33,920 bases of DNA, from contig CAVKYI010000019.1 of the NCBI GenBank assembly GCA_963660435.1, positions 1 to 33,920 of the forward strand. Direction: 5' to 3'. Positions within the stretch are counted from its first letter, which is position 1; each line of letters begins with the position of its first letter. The DNA is from Hallerella sp963660435. Its GTDB lineage: Bacteria > Fibrobacterota > Fibrobacteria > Fibrobacterales > Fibrobacteraceae. Positions 7,349 through 14,541 of this stretch are shown here, one piece after another. The translations under genes were made by a program, and so were the position numbers. The notes beneath the pieces are model-generated. The model worked only from the letters and a program-made list of their open reading frames with translations, did no database searches and was not told where the DNA came from.

Positions 7349-8362
7349 CTACTCGTATATTTCCGTATAGGCTATATCGGATCGGGCGCCAAGCCGGGTC
7401 ATCGTGAACCGGCGGGCGTTCGGGTAATAGGACCAGACCATCCACTCGTTCGCCATATCCGTACGCTTCGCCTTGAGCATGACAGGCTTCTCGCCGCGGT
7501 AAAAATCCGACTTGTGCGGAATCATGCGTTCCATCGGACGATATCTGTGCACCATTTCCCCGCAACGGCGTTCGATGATTCCCTGTGAATCCTTGCTCCA
7601 GACGATTTCGACCGTACAGTCCCCCTCGTCGCGAATCCTTTCGCAGGACCCCGGTCCTTCCGGGCACCAGGTGAACTTCTTGAAAGATGCGCGAAACTCC
7701 CTGTCGCGAAAGACTTCCGCCCGGTGGCGATATTCCGCATAGCTTCCGTAATTTCCCGAAAGGGAGGCGACCTTTGAATTGTATTCTTCGCAACCTTTCT
7801 GCGCGACACGGACCTTGCGCTCGAAGAGATCCAGCTCCAGGTTGCACCCCGGTTCCGAATAGGAGAACCGCGTATGCCCGGAAACGTTTCGAGCCGGGAT
7901 GTTCCCCATTTCGATTTCAGCCCGGTCATTTTCCGGACCGTTCTGGATCCGGATATTGAACCTTTCCGGCGAGTTTGGGGATTTCGAAAGCACCACGCTT
8001 CCCGTCGCCGAGGAATAGACGCCGCTCAGATCCCTGGCGCGTTCCTTGAAACGGGAAAAGTCCGCGCGGCGCACAAAGCCTTTCCTGGCAAAGCTTGTCT
8101 TCACCGGGATGAACTCCGGCGGCTCCTCCGGTTCGACGTTCACGTATTTCACGACACGCTTTTTCTTCTTGGAATTTTTCTGCCTGACATATTCCACGAC
8201 CTTCTTTTTCCTGGGAGGAATCGGAAGCTCGATTACCTTGTCCGAAACGCCGACATAACCGAGAACGCGGGATTTTGGGTTCCCTTTCTGATATACCGGC
8301 AAGGTTTCTTCGGCGAAAAGAACGGAGACGGACAAAAAGAGGAGCAATAGAAACTTCTGCAT
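7349..8362 (-). CDS. Secreted protein with an interrupted SH3-like domain, unknown function
   Basis: A 337-residue exported protein with signal peptide MQKFLLLLFLSVSVLFAEE. Residues about 22-45 (LPVYQKGNPKSRVLGYVGVSD) look like the first half of a bacterial SH3 domain, and FIPVKTSFARKGFVRRADF (about 86-104) like its end. A Lys-rich, low-complexity segment (KKKVVEY, KNSKKKKRVVKYV) lies between them. The remaining 220 residues have five or more cysteines (GCNLELD, KGCEEYN, TWCPEGPGSCERI, GDCTVE, RRCGEM) and match no family I recognise. No Shine-Dalgarno precedes the ATG. It stands alone: convergent with typA on one side, with a repeat-filled gap on the other. Wall binding is only suggested by the SH3 resemblance. 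Confidence 0.75.
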   Translation of the reverse strand: MQKFLLLLFLSVSVLFAEETLPVYQKGNPKSRVLGYVGVSDKVIELPIPPRKKKVVEYVRQKNSKKKKRVVKYVNVEPEEPPEFIPVKTSFARKGFVRRADFSRFKERARDLSGVYSSATGSVVLSKSPNSPERFNIRIQNGPENDRAEIEMGNIPARNVSGHTRFSYSEPGCNLELDLFERKVRVAQKGCEEYNSKVASLSGNYGSYAEYRHRAEVFRDREFRASFKKFTWCPEGPGSCERIRDEGDCTVEIVWSKDSQGIIERRCGEMVHRYRPMERMIPHKSDFYRGEKPVMLKAKRTDMANEWMVWSYYPNARRFTMTRLGARSDIAYTEIYE

Positions 8363-8448
8363 AAGGAAGAATTAAATTTTTTTAGGGGGTGAAGATGTAA
8401 AAATTTATTTCGGTGAAGTTGGCGGTCAAAACGGGACGAGGGACGAGT

Positions 8449-8620
8449 TGATAGTTGATAGTCGATAGAAATCAGGAGGCAGGAACCAGAAAACAGGACT
8501 CAGTAGATAGTGATTAGTTATCAGTTGGGAGAAATCTATTCATTTCAAGTCCCCGCGTTCCGTATTCCGCTTAACTTGCCTCCGAAACTTAAACGTCCAC
8601 TATTCTAACCTCTAACACAG
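8449..8620. repeat. Degenerate intergenic repeat, left flank of accessory cassette
   Basis: The 259-bp gap 8363-8621 holds tandem-like TTGATAGTTGATAG units, GATAGTGATTAGTT, and a part (8530-8615) clearly related to 10787-10867: both contain GAGAAATCT, CAAGTCCCCG and ACTTAAA followed by TTCTAA. It ends immediately before the RipA-like gene. The terminal CAGAGCTTAG seen in other copies is not intact here. Confidence 0.65.
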
Positions 8621-8621
8621 C

Positions 8622-9410
8622 GTGGCCGATTCTACCGAGGCTTCGCCTCTCCGAAATGACATAAAAATTCCAGAAACTCTTGACAAAGCGTTTTTTTTCT
8701 TATGTTCTAAAAAAATGCATATAAACGACGAATTGTTTATTGTGGTTGGAAAAGGCGACTATAGACGCCTTTCGCCGGATGCGTATAACCGTCTTTTCGA
8801 GGAAAACTCGTCCGACGATGTCAAAAAGTTTCTTCCCAAATCAAAAAGAGAAAAGGCTCTGAAATTTGCAATTCGCCGCATGGATTTTGAAATAACGAAT
8901 TATTGGAAGCGGGCGGCATACTTTTGGGCTTTTGTCACGGTTATCTATGTGGCTTATTTCCAAGTTTTAAAATTCTACAGCAGTCCGGGCGAAGGTTGCA
9001 TCGGCCAAGGAAGCCTAGCTTTTGACTTTGGACATATTCCGACGCTTGTGCTTGCGGGCTTGGGACTTGTTTTTTCGGTTGCCTGGATTTTGTCATCCAA
9101 AGGTTCCAAGCATTGGCAGGAAAACTGGGAAAACCATATTCATCGTTTGGAAGAGCCTATCATGGGACCGATTTTCGACATCTACAAGCCGAATTCATTT
9201 TCGGTTTCAAAAATCAACCTGATGCTTGGATACATTGTGGCAACATGTGCGAGTGGGCTTTTTGTGTTCGACGCCGTGAACTTTTGCAAAAAATTCGGGA
9301 GCGATCGGGGGATAGAACCGATGCTGCTTTTCTGCGGGATCCTTTTGTTTGCTGTTCTCGGAATGGCAACGTTTGTACTCTGGTCTGTCGGAAACAGGGT
9401 GAAAAAATGA
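8622..9410 (+). CDS. RipA-like multi-pass membrane protein
   Basis: A 262-residue inner-membrane protein with four predicted membrane segments at about 96-118, 137-158, 198-219 and 232-256. The blocks NYWKRAAYFWAF (93-104) and KGSKHWQENWENH with LEEPIMGPIF (160-185) resemble proteins annotated as the RipA family of octameric membrane proteins; this rests on memory of the family pattern. Biochemical function is not established. The start is uncertain: GTG 8622 gives the full frame, while ATG 8715 would drop 31 residues, some of which come from a small hairpin (GAGGC-TTC-GCCTC, 8637-8649). The stop overlaps the next start (ATGA), so the pair is translationally coupled. The DNA is visibly more AT-rich than the flanking genes. 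Confidence 0.7.
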   Translation: MADSTEASPLRNDIKIPETLDKAFFFLCSKKMHINDELFIVVGKGDYRRLSPDAYNRLFEENSSDDVKKFLPKSKREKALKFAIRRMDFEITNYWKRAAYFWAFVTVIYVAYFQVLKFYSSPGEGCIGQGSLAFDFGHIPTLVLAGLGLVFSVAWILSSKGSKHWQENWENHIHRLEEPIMGPIFDIYKPNSFSVSKINLMLGYIVATCASGLFVFDAVNFCKKFGSDRGIEPMLLFCGILLFAVLGMATFVLWSVGNRVKK

Positions 9411-9766
9411 AAATCTTGCTTGAATGGTTGGAACCTAAAAATTTCTTCTTTCTCCTGAGCTTGATCGTGGGAACCTTTCTGGCATTTGGCGTCGCCGGGA
9501 TAACTTTTACGTTTGACTATCAGCATGAAAAGCTATGGATTGGCATCGCTTTTGCGCATATTTTGTTTGCCGCCCTAATTGACGATGTGATGCTTCACTA
9601 TGTTTCCTGCGACTCCGAAAACAATTCTAAAACGGAAGACGTGAAGCTTTCCGACTTTCTAAAAGAGGCGTGGAAACTGAACGATAAAAATGAATTGCGT
9701 TCGATTGAATTTAAGGACTCAAACGGAAACAAAACGGCAACAATTACTGAAACCCATAGGAGATAA
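9407..9766 (+). CDS. Small two-span membrane protein, unknown function
   Basis: A 119-residue protein. ATG 9407 overlaps the stop of the RipA-like gene by four bases (ATGA) and has AGGGTG just upstream. Two membrane segments are predicted at about 11-35 and 42-66, followed by a hydrophilic tail of about 50 residues (SDFLKEAWKLNDKNELRSIE) probably in the cytoplasm. I do not recognise a family. Coupling to the RipA-like protein suggests the two act together in the membrane. The open frame extends upstream to 9113, but that portion only overlaps the preceding gene in another frame. Confidence 0.7.
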   Translation: MKILLEWLEPKNFFFLLSLIVGTFLAFGVAGITFTFDYQHEKLWIGIAFAHILFAALIDDVMLHYVSCDSENNSKTEDVKLSDFLKEAWKLNDKNELRSIEFKDSNGNKTATITETHRR

Positions 9767-9769
9767 ACA

Positions 9770-10612
9770 ATGGCAAAGGCCTTTCTGTTTTTTGGAGTCA
9801 TGTTATCCTGCCTTATCGCTTGCGGAAGCGAAAACACGGGAGCGGGTCCCGATACTTCCATTGATTCCGCAAAATATTATAATCCCGCAATCACCTATGG
9901 GACGCTCAGGGATAGTCGAGACGGGCAGGTTTACAGGACCGTTCAAATCGGCATGCAGACCTGGATGGCCGAGAATTTGAATTACGACTACAATGTTGGA
10001 ACGGCTGCAAGTTTCTGCTACAAAGACAGCAAGGATTCTTGCGCCAAGTACGGTCGCCTTTACACGTGGTCCGCCGCGATGGATTCGGCTGCCATATTTT
10101 CCAATGACGGCAAGGGTTGCGGACGTTGCGTAACATGTTCTGCTAATGGAAAGGTGCAGGGGGTGTGCCCAGCGAGTTGGCATCTACCGGATACAACGGA
10201 ATGGAAAGCGCTTATACTTTATGTGGATCTACAAACGACGGACGACGCAGGCTATGCATTGAAAGCGACAAACGGCTGGAGATCTTACAACGGTGTTTCT
10301 GGAGACGGCTCGAACGAATTTGGCTTCGGCGCACTTCCTGCGGGCTTCACCTACTATAGCGAATACCTCGGTGTTAGGTTGTTTAAAAGAGCACTCGACT
10401 ATACCGCCTTCTGGACTTCTACAGAGTATATATATGTATATGAAACATTGAGTAAAGTTGAGGCTTGCTGTGCTTATCTTCCGTATTTGCATGCCGATCG
10501 CACGCTTGTTGGCGATGACGACTATGATGAGTTCGGATATCCCAGGAATAGGGATTATTTCGCCGCATATGGTAAGTATCAGGCTAATCCCGTTCGTTGC
10601 ATCAAGGACTAG
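9770..10612 (+). CDS. Lipoprotein with Fibrobacter succinogenes major paralogous (FISUMP) domain
   Basis: A 280-residue surface-type lipoprotein. Lipobox LIAC puts the acylated Cys at residue 18. The body shows the FISUMP (TIGR02145) pattern from about residue 41: DGQVYRTVQIGMQTWMAENL, then GRLYTWSAAMDS, GVCPASWHLPDTTEW, GSNEFGFGALPAG, FWTSTEY, and a closing VRCIKD. The family is strongly expanded in Fibrobacter and the domain's function is unknown. AGGAG overlaps the stop codon of the membrane-protein gene three bases upstream, so all three cassette genes form one unit. A repeat element begins one base after the stop codon. Confidence 0.9.
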   Translation: MAKAFLFFGVMLSCLIACGSENTGAGPDTSIDSAKYYNPAITYGTLRDSRDGQVYRTVQIGMQTWMAENLNYDYNVGTAASFCYKDSKDSCAKYGRLYTWSAAMDSAAIFSNDGKGCGRCVTCSANGKVQGVCPASWHLPDTTEWKALILYVDLQTTDDAGYALKATNGWRSYNGVSGDGSNEFGFGALPAGFTYYSEYLGVRLFKRALDYTAFWTSTEYIYVYETLSKVEACCAYLPYLHADRTLVGDDDYDEFGYPRNRDYFAAYGKYQANPVRCIKD

Positions 10613-10613
10613 C

Positions 10614-10885
10614 CAGAGCTTAGAATTGAGATCTTAGTGGATAGCTGTGAGTTGATAGGAATTAGGAAACAGGGTTCAGAAATCAGTGGATAGTGATTAG
10701 TTGATAGAAATCAGGCGACAGGAAGCCGTTGTTTGAAGGGAAGCGGGCGTCAGAGCTTAGTGAATAGTTGATAGTTAGGAGATAAGAGAAATCTGCTCGC
10801 ATCAAGTCCCCGTGTCCCGCTAAACTCATCCCGAGAACTTAAATGTCAGCTGTTCTAAGCTCTAAATTCTCTCAACTAAGCTCTG
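10614..10885. repeat. Intergenic repeat with CAGAGCTTAG / CTAAGCTCTG ends, right flank of cassette
   Basis: The 361-bp gap 10613-10973 contains no gene. It begins with CAGAGCTTAG at 10614-10623, has a second copy at 10751-10760, and the inverted form CTAAGCTCTG at 10876-10885. Inside are TTGATAG-type units, GTGATTAGTTGATAG, and the part related to the 8530-8615 copy. After it (10886-10950) there is further AGCTCGGCAAGCTCG-like sequence without recognised features. Confidence 0.7.
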
Positions 10886-10950
10886 AATATCGGGCTTAGC
10901 TCGGCAAGCTCGCTAACCTGTCATTATCAGGCTTGACCCGATAATCTCTG

Positions 10951-10968
10951 AAAAAAGTCCGCGGACCA
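10951..10968 (-). terminator. Weak candidate terminator after lptD
   Basis: On the minus strand the palindrome GTCCGCGGAC is followed by six T residues, a few bases after the lptD stop. The stem is short (three or four pairs around CGCG), so it may be weak. Confidence 0.4.
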
Positions 10969-10973
10969 AACAA

Positions 10974-13433
10974 TCAATCATCCGTACTCGCCGCGTTCAG
11001 GCGAATGTCCGGCAGATCCTTGACATAGACGGCAAAGCTCCAGCCCGCGGCAGGCCCAGTCGGAGTCCACGTGAAATCGATTTTCCAGCAGTGCAAGGTC
11101 CGGTCGAACGTAAACTCGTGCGAAGCGAAACGGCCCTCGGTATAGCTGTAGCGGGTCGTGTAGGTCATGGACCAGTTCTCGGTCGGATGAAGCGAAGCGG
11201 ATATTCCCGTCGAATGGGAAACGTTGTCCCGGAAAACCTTGCGCCCGACGCGCGTGCTCGAAAAGGAATAGCGGTAATCGAGACTTGCCGACCAGGACTC
11301 CTTCTGGTATTTTCCCATCTGGGAAGGAAGCCCGGAATTGAAGCTCCCTGACCAGCTGAACTTTTTCGACAAGTCGTAGCCCCAATAGGTAAGTTCCGGA
11401 ATCCGGACCTTGTTCGGGTCCTCTTCGAACTTGTGGTAGAAGCTGTGCCGCGTACGAATGGTGAAGAGATAGTTCGGCAAGAGCTGGAACCCGAACGAAG
11501 AGGAAATATCCGACCATTGCAACGAATCAGCGGCAAAGTTGTAGGACGTCGAATGGGAAGTCGTCACCAGGCGACGCGTCCCGTAAGTATCTTCCGATGT
11601 CGTCGAATCCTTGCCGTCCTCGGACTTTCGCGTCCTCCCGACAGTCTTCAGGTACTTGATGTCGAAATCGTTCGAAAGGGAAAGCCCTATCGCCTTCTGC
11701 TCCGTCTGGTAAGGCGTCTGGCCTAAAAGAGGATGCTTCACGAAATACCGGTTCGTATCCATCTTCGGCGCGTAGGTGTAGGAAACGCTCGGAGAAAGCA
11801 CATGGCGGATTCCCGTAAAGCGACCGATTTCCGGCATCCAGATTCCGTAGAGTTTCGTGTCCGCGGTCAGGCTGTAATTGTGGTTGTAGAAAAATTCGCC
11901 GTATTCGTCCCGTTCCGGATTGAAACCGCTGCGCTGCCTGCGATACTTGGCGGAGTCTTCGGGATTTATCCAGCGGTTTCCGCTCCACATTCCGGTGAAG
12001 GTCGCCCGCGGGGTCAAGTTGATGACGTTAAGGAGCGAACCCGAATAATCGACGGAATAGGTTCCGAGATATCCCGTGTACCAGGCAGCGGTATCGATGT
12101 CCCGCACGGTATCCGGAGAGACCTTTTCATACAAATTAAACCGATTCGTAAAGGAATAGTTGAACTTGTCGAGAAAGGAGGCCTCGCGCGCCTCGTCCTC
12201 GTCGCGCTCGAAGTCGAAAAGCTGTCCGCTCATGCGAAACTGGATATCGGGAATCTGTCGTTCCTTGTTTCCCGTCACCAGGTTGTACTGCTGCGAAGTC
12301 TTCACGGTGAGACTCTTGTTTGTCCCGAACTTTCCCGAATAGGTCATCTGGGCGTTCGCCTGCTGGTTCAGGATTGTTTCCGACGTTAGCCCGTTGTCTT
12401 GCCGGACTCTTTGACTGGAGACAAAGGATCCCGATCCGGAGAGCGTATGCTTGCCGTCGGGAGTCAGGTTCTGGTTGTGGTTAAACGAAATGTCGTAGCC
12501 GCTGTTTGCGAAGTCGAACTGTTCCAGGTAGCTCGTATAGGTGACGTTTCCGTCCAGGCGATATCGCCACTTGTAACGGACCGTTTCCGAAAGCGTCGTC
12601 TTTTCGAAATTTGCCGAAGATCCTTCTATCACGTCCGCGGAAGTCGTCGCATCCCAGTAATCGTTCGGCGCATAGTAAAATCCGACATTCTTGATATAGA
12701 AGCCCTGCACCTGGTCGCCACCGAATTTTGGAGTCAGGAGACCCGAGCGTCGCCCGCTCTTGAGCGGAGCGACAATCATCGGCAACACGGCAACCGGAAC
12801 GTCCGCGATGTTCAGGACGACGGGTCTCGCCGTCACGCTTTCCTTCGGTTTTACGACCATGCGACGTCCGTAGAAATAATAATGCTGGTGCGTCGTATCG
12901 TCGCACGTGCTGAAATCGCCCCGCGCAATCAGGAGCCTCGTATCGGGAAGCCTCCGCACTTCCATCCCGTTCAGCTGGTTATTGTCCTGAAAGGTCGTCG
13001 CGTAATAGACTTCGCCCACCCGGGTTTTCATGTTGTACTTCATCCGGTAGCCGGCAAGGGAGGAGTTTCTCGTTTCCCGCAAGACAGGATCTCCGCTCGC
13101 CTGCAAGACCTGATCCTTCTGGTTGAAGAGAATCGTATCCGCATCGAGCGTTACCGTCCGGTATTTAAGTTGCGCCTTGTCGTTCAGATTGAACGTCGAG
13201 GCGTTCACGTCGTATTGCAAGTCCACGGCATGGTATTCGACCGTATCCGCAAGGGTCGAATCTCTCTGTCCGCCGAACCAGTCCGAAGTGGAATCCGCCG
13301 CCGAGGAATCGGGAATCTCGGGACGCTCCGGAAGTTCGATCCGAGCGAGTTCCTCCGAAAAAGCGGGCAGAGCCAAAAAGAATACCCATACGGGCAGGCA
13401 CCCGAGAAATCTTGACTTTTTCAAAAGGAACAT
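10974..13433 (-). CDS. lptD: LPS-assembly outer-membrane protein LptD
   Basis: An 819-residue outer-membrane barrel that inserts LPS into the outer leaflet with LptE. It has a signal peptide (MFLLKKSRFLGCLPVWVFFL with LPAFS cleavage), then an OstA/LptA-like beta-jellyroll at about 65-220 (VTLDADTILFNQ, SGDPVLRETRN, GEVYYATTF). The long C-terminal barrel has alternating aromatic strands (LSGSGSFVSSQRV, YSVDYSGSLLNV). The mature protein appears to contain exactly two cysteines, near residues 178 (FSTCDD) and 783 (HCWKIDF), at positions matching the interdomain disulfide of E. coli LptD. ATG 13433 is used; a GTG one codon upstream is equally possible. It stands alone, downstream of a structured gap. 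Confidence 0.88.
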   Translation of the reverse strand: MFLLKKSRFLGCLPVWVFFLALPAFSEELARIELPERPEIPDSSAADSTSDWFGGQRDSTLADTVEYHAVDLQYDVNASTFNLNDKAQLKYRTVTLDADTILFNQKDQVLQASGDPVLRETRNSSLAGYRMKYNMKTRVGEVYYATTFQDNNQLNGMEVRRLPDTRLLIARGDFSTCDDTTHQHYYFYGRRMVVKPKESVTARPVVLNIADVPVAVLPMIVAPLKSGRRSGLLTPKFGGDQVQGFYIKNVGFYYAPNDYWDATTSADVIEGSSANFEKTTLSETVRYKWRYRLDGNVTYTSYLEQFDFANSGYDISFNHNQNLTPDGKHTLSGSGSFVSSQRVRQDNGLTSETILNQQANAQMTYSGKFGTNKSLTVKTSQQYNLVTGNKERQIPDIQFRMSGQLFDFERDEDEAREASFLDKFNYSFTNRFNLYEKVSPDTVRDIDTAAWYTGYLGTYSVDYSGSLLNVINLTPRATFTGMWSGNRWINPEDSAKYRRQRSGFNPERDEYGEFFYNHNYSLTADTKLYGIWMPEIGRFTGIRHVLSPSVSYTYAPKMDTNRYFVKHPLLGQTPYQTEQKAIGLSLSNDFDIKYLKTVGRTRKSEDGKDSTTSEDTYGTRRLVTTSHSTSYNFAADSLQWSDISSSFGFQLLPNYLFTIRTRHSFYHKFEEDPNKVRIPELTYWGYDLSKKFSWSGSFNSGLPSQMGKYQKESWSASLDYRYSFSSTRVGRKVFRDNVSHSTGISASLHPTENWSMTYTTRYSYTEGRFASHEFTFDRTLHCWKIDFTWTPTGPAAGWSFAVYVKDLPDIRLNAASTDD

Positions 13434-13513
13434 CACTCGCCAATAATAGAAAAGGAAAGACCTCTGTCGTGACAGAAGCCTTTTAGGAAGCGAAAGGAAA
13501 AGCCTTTAGGTCA

Positions 13514-13625
13514 CCTCTAAAAATCGTTTTGGTCAAGAAGATTTGAGCGCGAGCAAGCGATGGCAGGATTGACGGATCAGCGCGAAGCGTCGCAACCAGA
13601 TTTTTGAAAATTGAATCTTTAGAGG
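13514..13625. repeat. Imperfect long inverted repeat in the lptD upstream gap
   Basis: CCTCTAAA (13514-13521) pairs with TTTAGAGG (13618-13625), and the arms continue imperfectly (AATCGTTTTGGT against CCAGATTTTTGAAAATTG). The middle has GC-rich pieces such as GAGCGCGAGC and GCGCGAAGCGTCGC. Just to the left, AAGCCTTTTAGG and AAGCCTTTAGG (13477-13510) form a short direct repeat, and TCTGTC-GT-GACAGA (13464-13477) a small hairpin. The gap 13437-13631 separates the PDZ gene from lptD. A transcribed structure or mobile remnant are both possible. Confidence 0.45.
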
Positions 13626-13631
13626 AGAACT

Positions 13632-14447
13632 TTAGCGAAGTTCGACCGACACGGCGGAAGAGGCATCGTTCTGATCGATGTGAACGATATAGCGACCCGA
13701 AGCGGCTCCCTTGCCGTTCCAGTCGAATGTCTGCGAACCGGCCTTCGCATCCTTCCTGAAAAGTCGTTCGATCACTTCGCCGTTTGCGCTCACGACGCGA
13801 ACCGCGGTAGGACCTTCCGCGCGAAGATTCACCGAAACCTGCTCGCGGTCCATATATTCAAGAGTGCCTGCCGCGCGAAGCGTCCGAGACTTCACCACCG
13901 GCTTTTCTTCCCCGTTCGGATTTTCCACGGAAACGGAAGAAAGATCCGACGCGGAAACGTTTATCGAATCGGGAACGACGCGACCGTCCTTCATCACGGA
14001 AAGGAGCGTATAGTCGGAAGCAAGCGACTTGCGGGCAACTTCCGCGATTTCGTCCGATGAATAGGAATCCTGCCTTTCGCCATACCAATCCTTCACGTCG
14101 CCTTCGGCGATTTCGCTTACGAGAATTCTTGCCCGGCGAAGCGTCACGGAAAGCGTATCCTTTTCGCGAAGGACAGAAAGTTCCAGCGGTTTTCCGACCG
14201 TTCCGCGGAGAATGTCCTTGGACGCGTCGAGGGAGTTTCCCGCAAGCGACACGCCATCGACAGCGAGGATCCTGTCGTCGGATTCGATTCCGGCAAGCGA
14301 CGCCGGAGATCCCGGGATGACATCGACGACGCGAACGCCGTTTGACGTCGCATAGATAGTGACCCCGATGCCGCCGAAATTTTCACCGGCAAATGCCGAC
14401 GCGACAAGAAGCGCCAAAGCCGAAACGTTCAAGGCAAGAATTTTCAT
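13632..14447 (-). CDS. Secreted PDZ-domain protein with C-terminal FlgD-like fold
   Basis: A 271-residue exported protein. Signal peptide MKILALNVSALALLVASAFA, cleaved before GEN. A PDZ domain occupies about 24-108 (FGGIGVTIYATSNGVRVVDV, GSPASLAGIESDDRILAVDG, LSVTLRRA). No protease domain or catalytic Ser/His/Asp arrangement is visible, so this is a binding protein rather than a DegP-like protease. The C-terminal 75 residues (VRVVSANGEVIERLF, TFDWNGKGAASGRYIVHI) resemble the FlgD-type Ig-like domain often found at the end of secreted proteins in the FCB group. AGGAG precedes ATG by five bases. Function and partner are unknown. Confidence 0.8.
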   Translation of the reverse strand: MKILALNVSALALLVASAFAGENFGGIGVTIYATSNGVRVVDVIPGSPASLAGIESDDRILAVDGVSLAGNSLDASKDILRGTVGKPLELSVLREKDTLSVTLRRARILVSEIAEGDVKDWYGERQDSYSSDEIAEVARKSLASDYTLLSVMKDGRVVPDSINVSASDLSSVSVENPNGEEKPVVKSRTLRAAGTLEYMDREQVSVNLRAEGPTAVRVVSANGEVIERLFRKDAKAGSQTFDWNGKGAASGRYIVHIDQNDASSAVSVELR

Positions 14448-14541
14448 CGTTTCTCCTTATCCAAAAATGCTCCTACAAATATACTTTCCTTTTGCGAAAA
14501 GCGGTACCTTTCGTAACGAAAAAGCGTTTTCGGAAAGAGAC

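Noticed and set aside
8363..8621. tRNA or small ORF in the gap before the RipA-like gene
   Set aside because: No T-loop GGTTCGAATCC-like block or cloverleaf was seen, and no open frame of useful length has a start and ribosome-binding site.
10425..10445. TATATATGTATATG run as a promoter
   Set aside because: It lies inside the FISUMP reading frame, encoding Tyr/Ile/Val residues, with no downstream gene on that strand.
8449..10885. CRISPR array
   Set aside because: The repeats are degenerate, irregularly spaced and not separated by constant-length unique spacers, and no cas gene is present.
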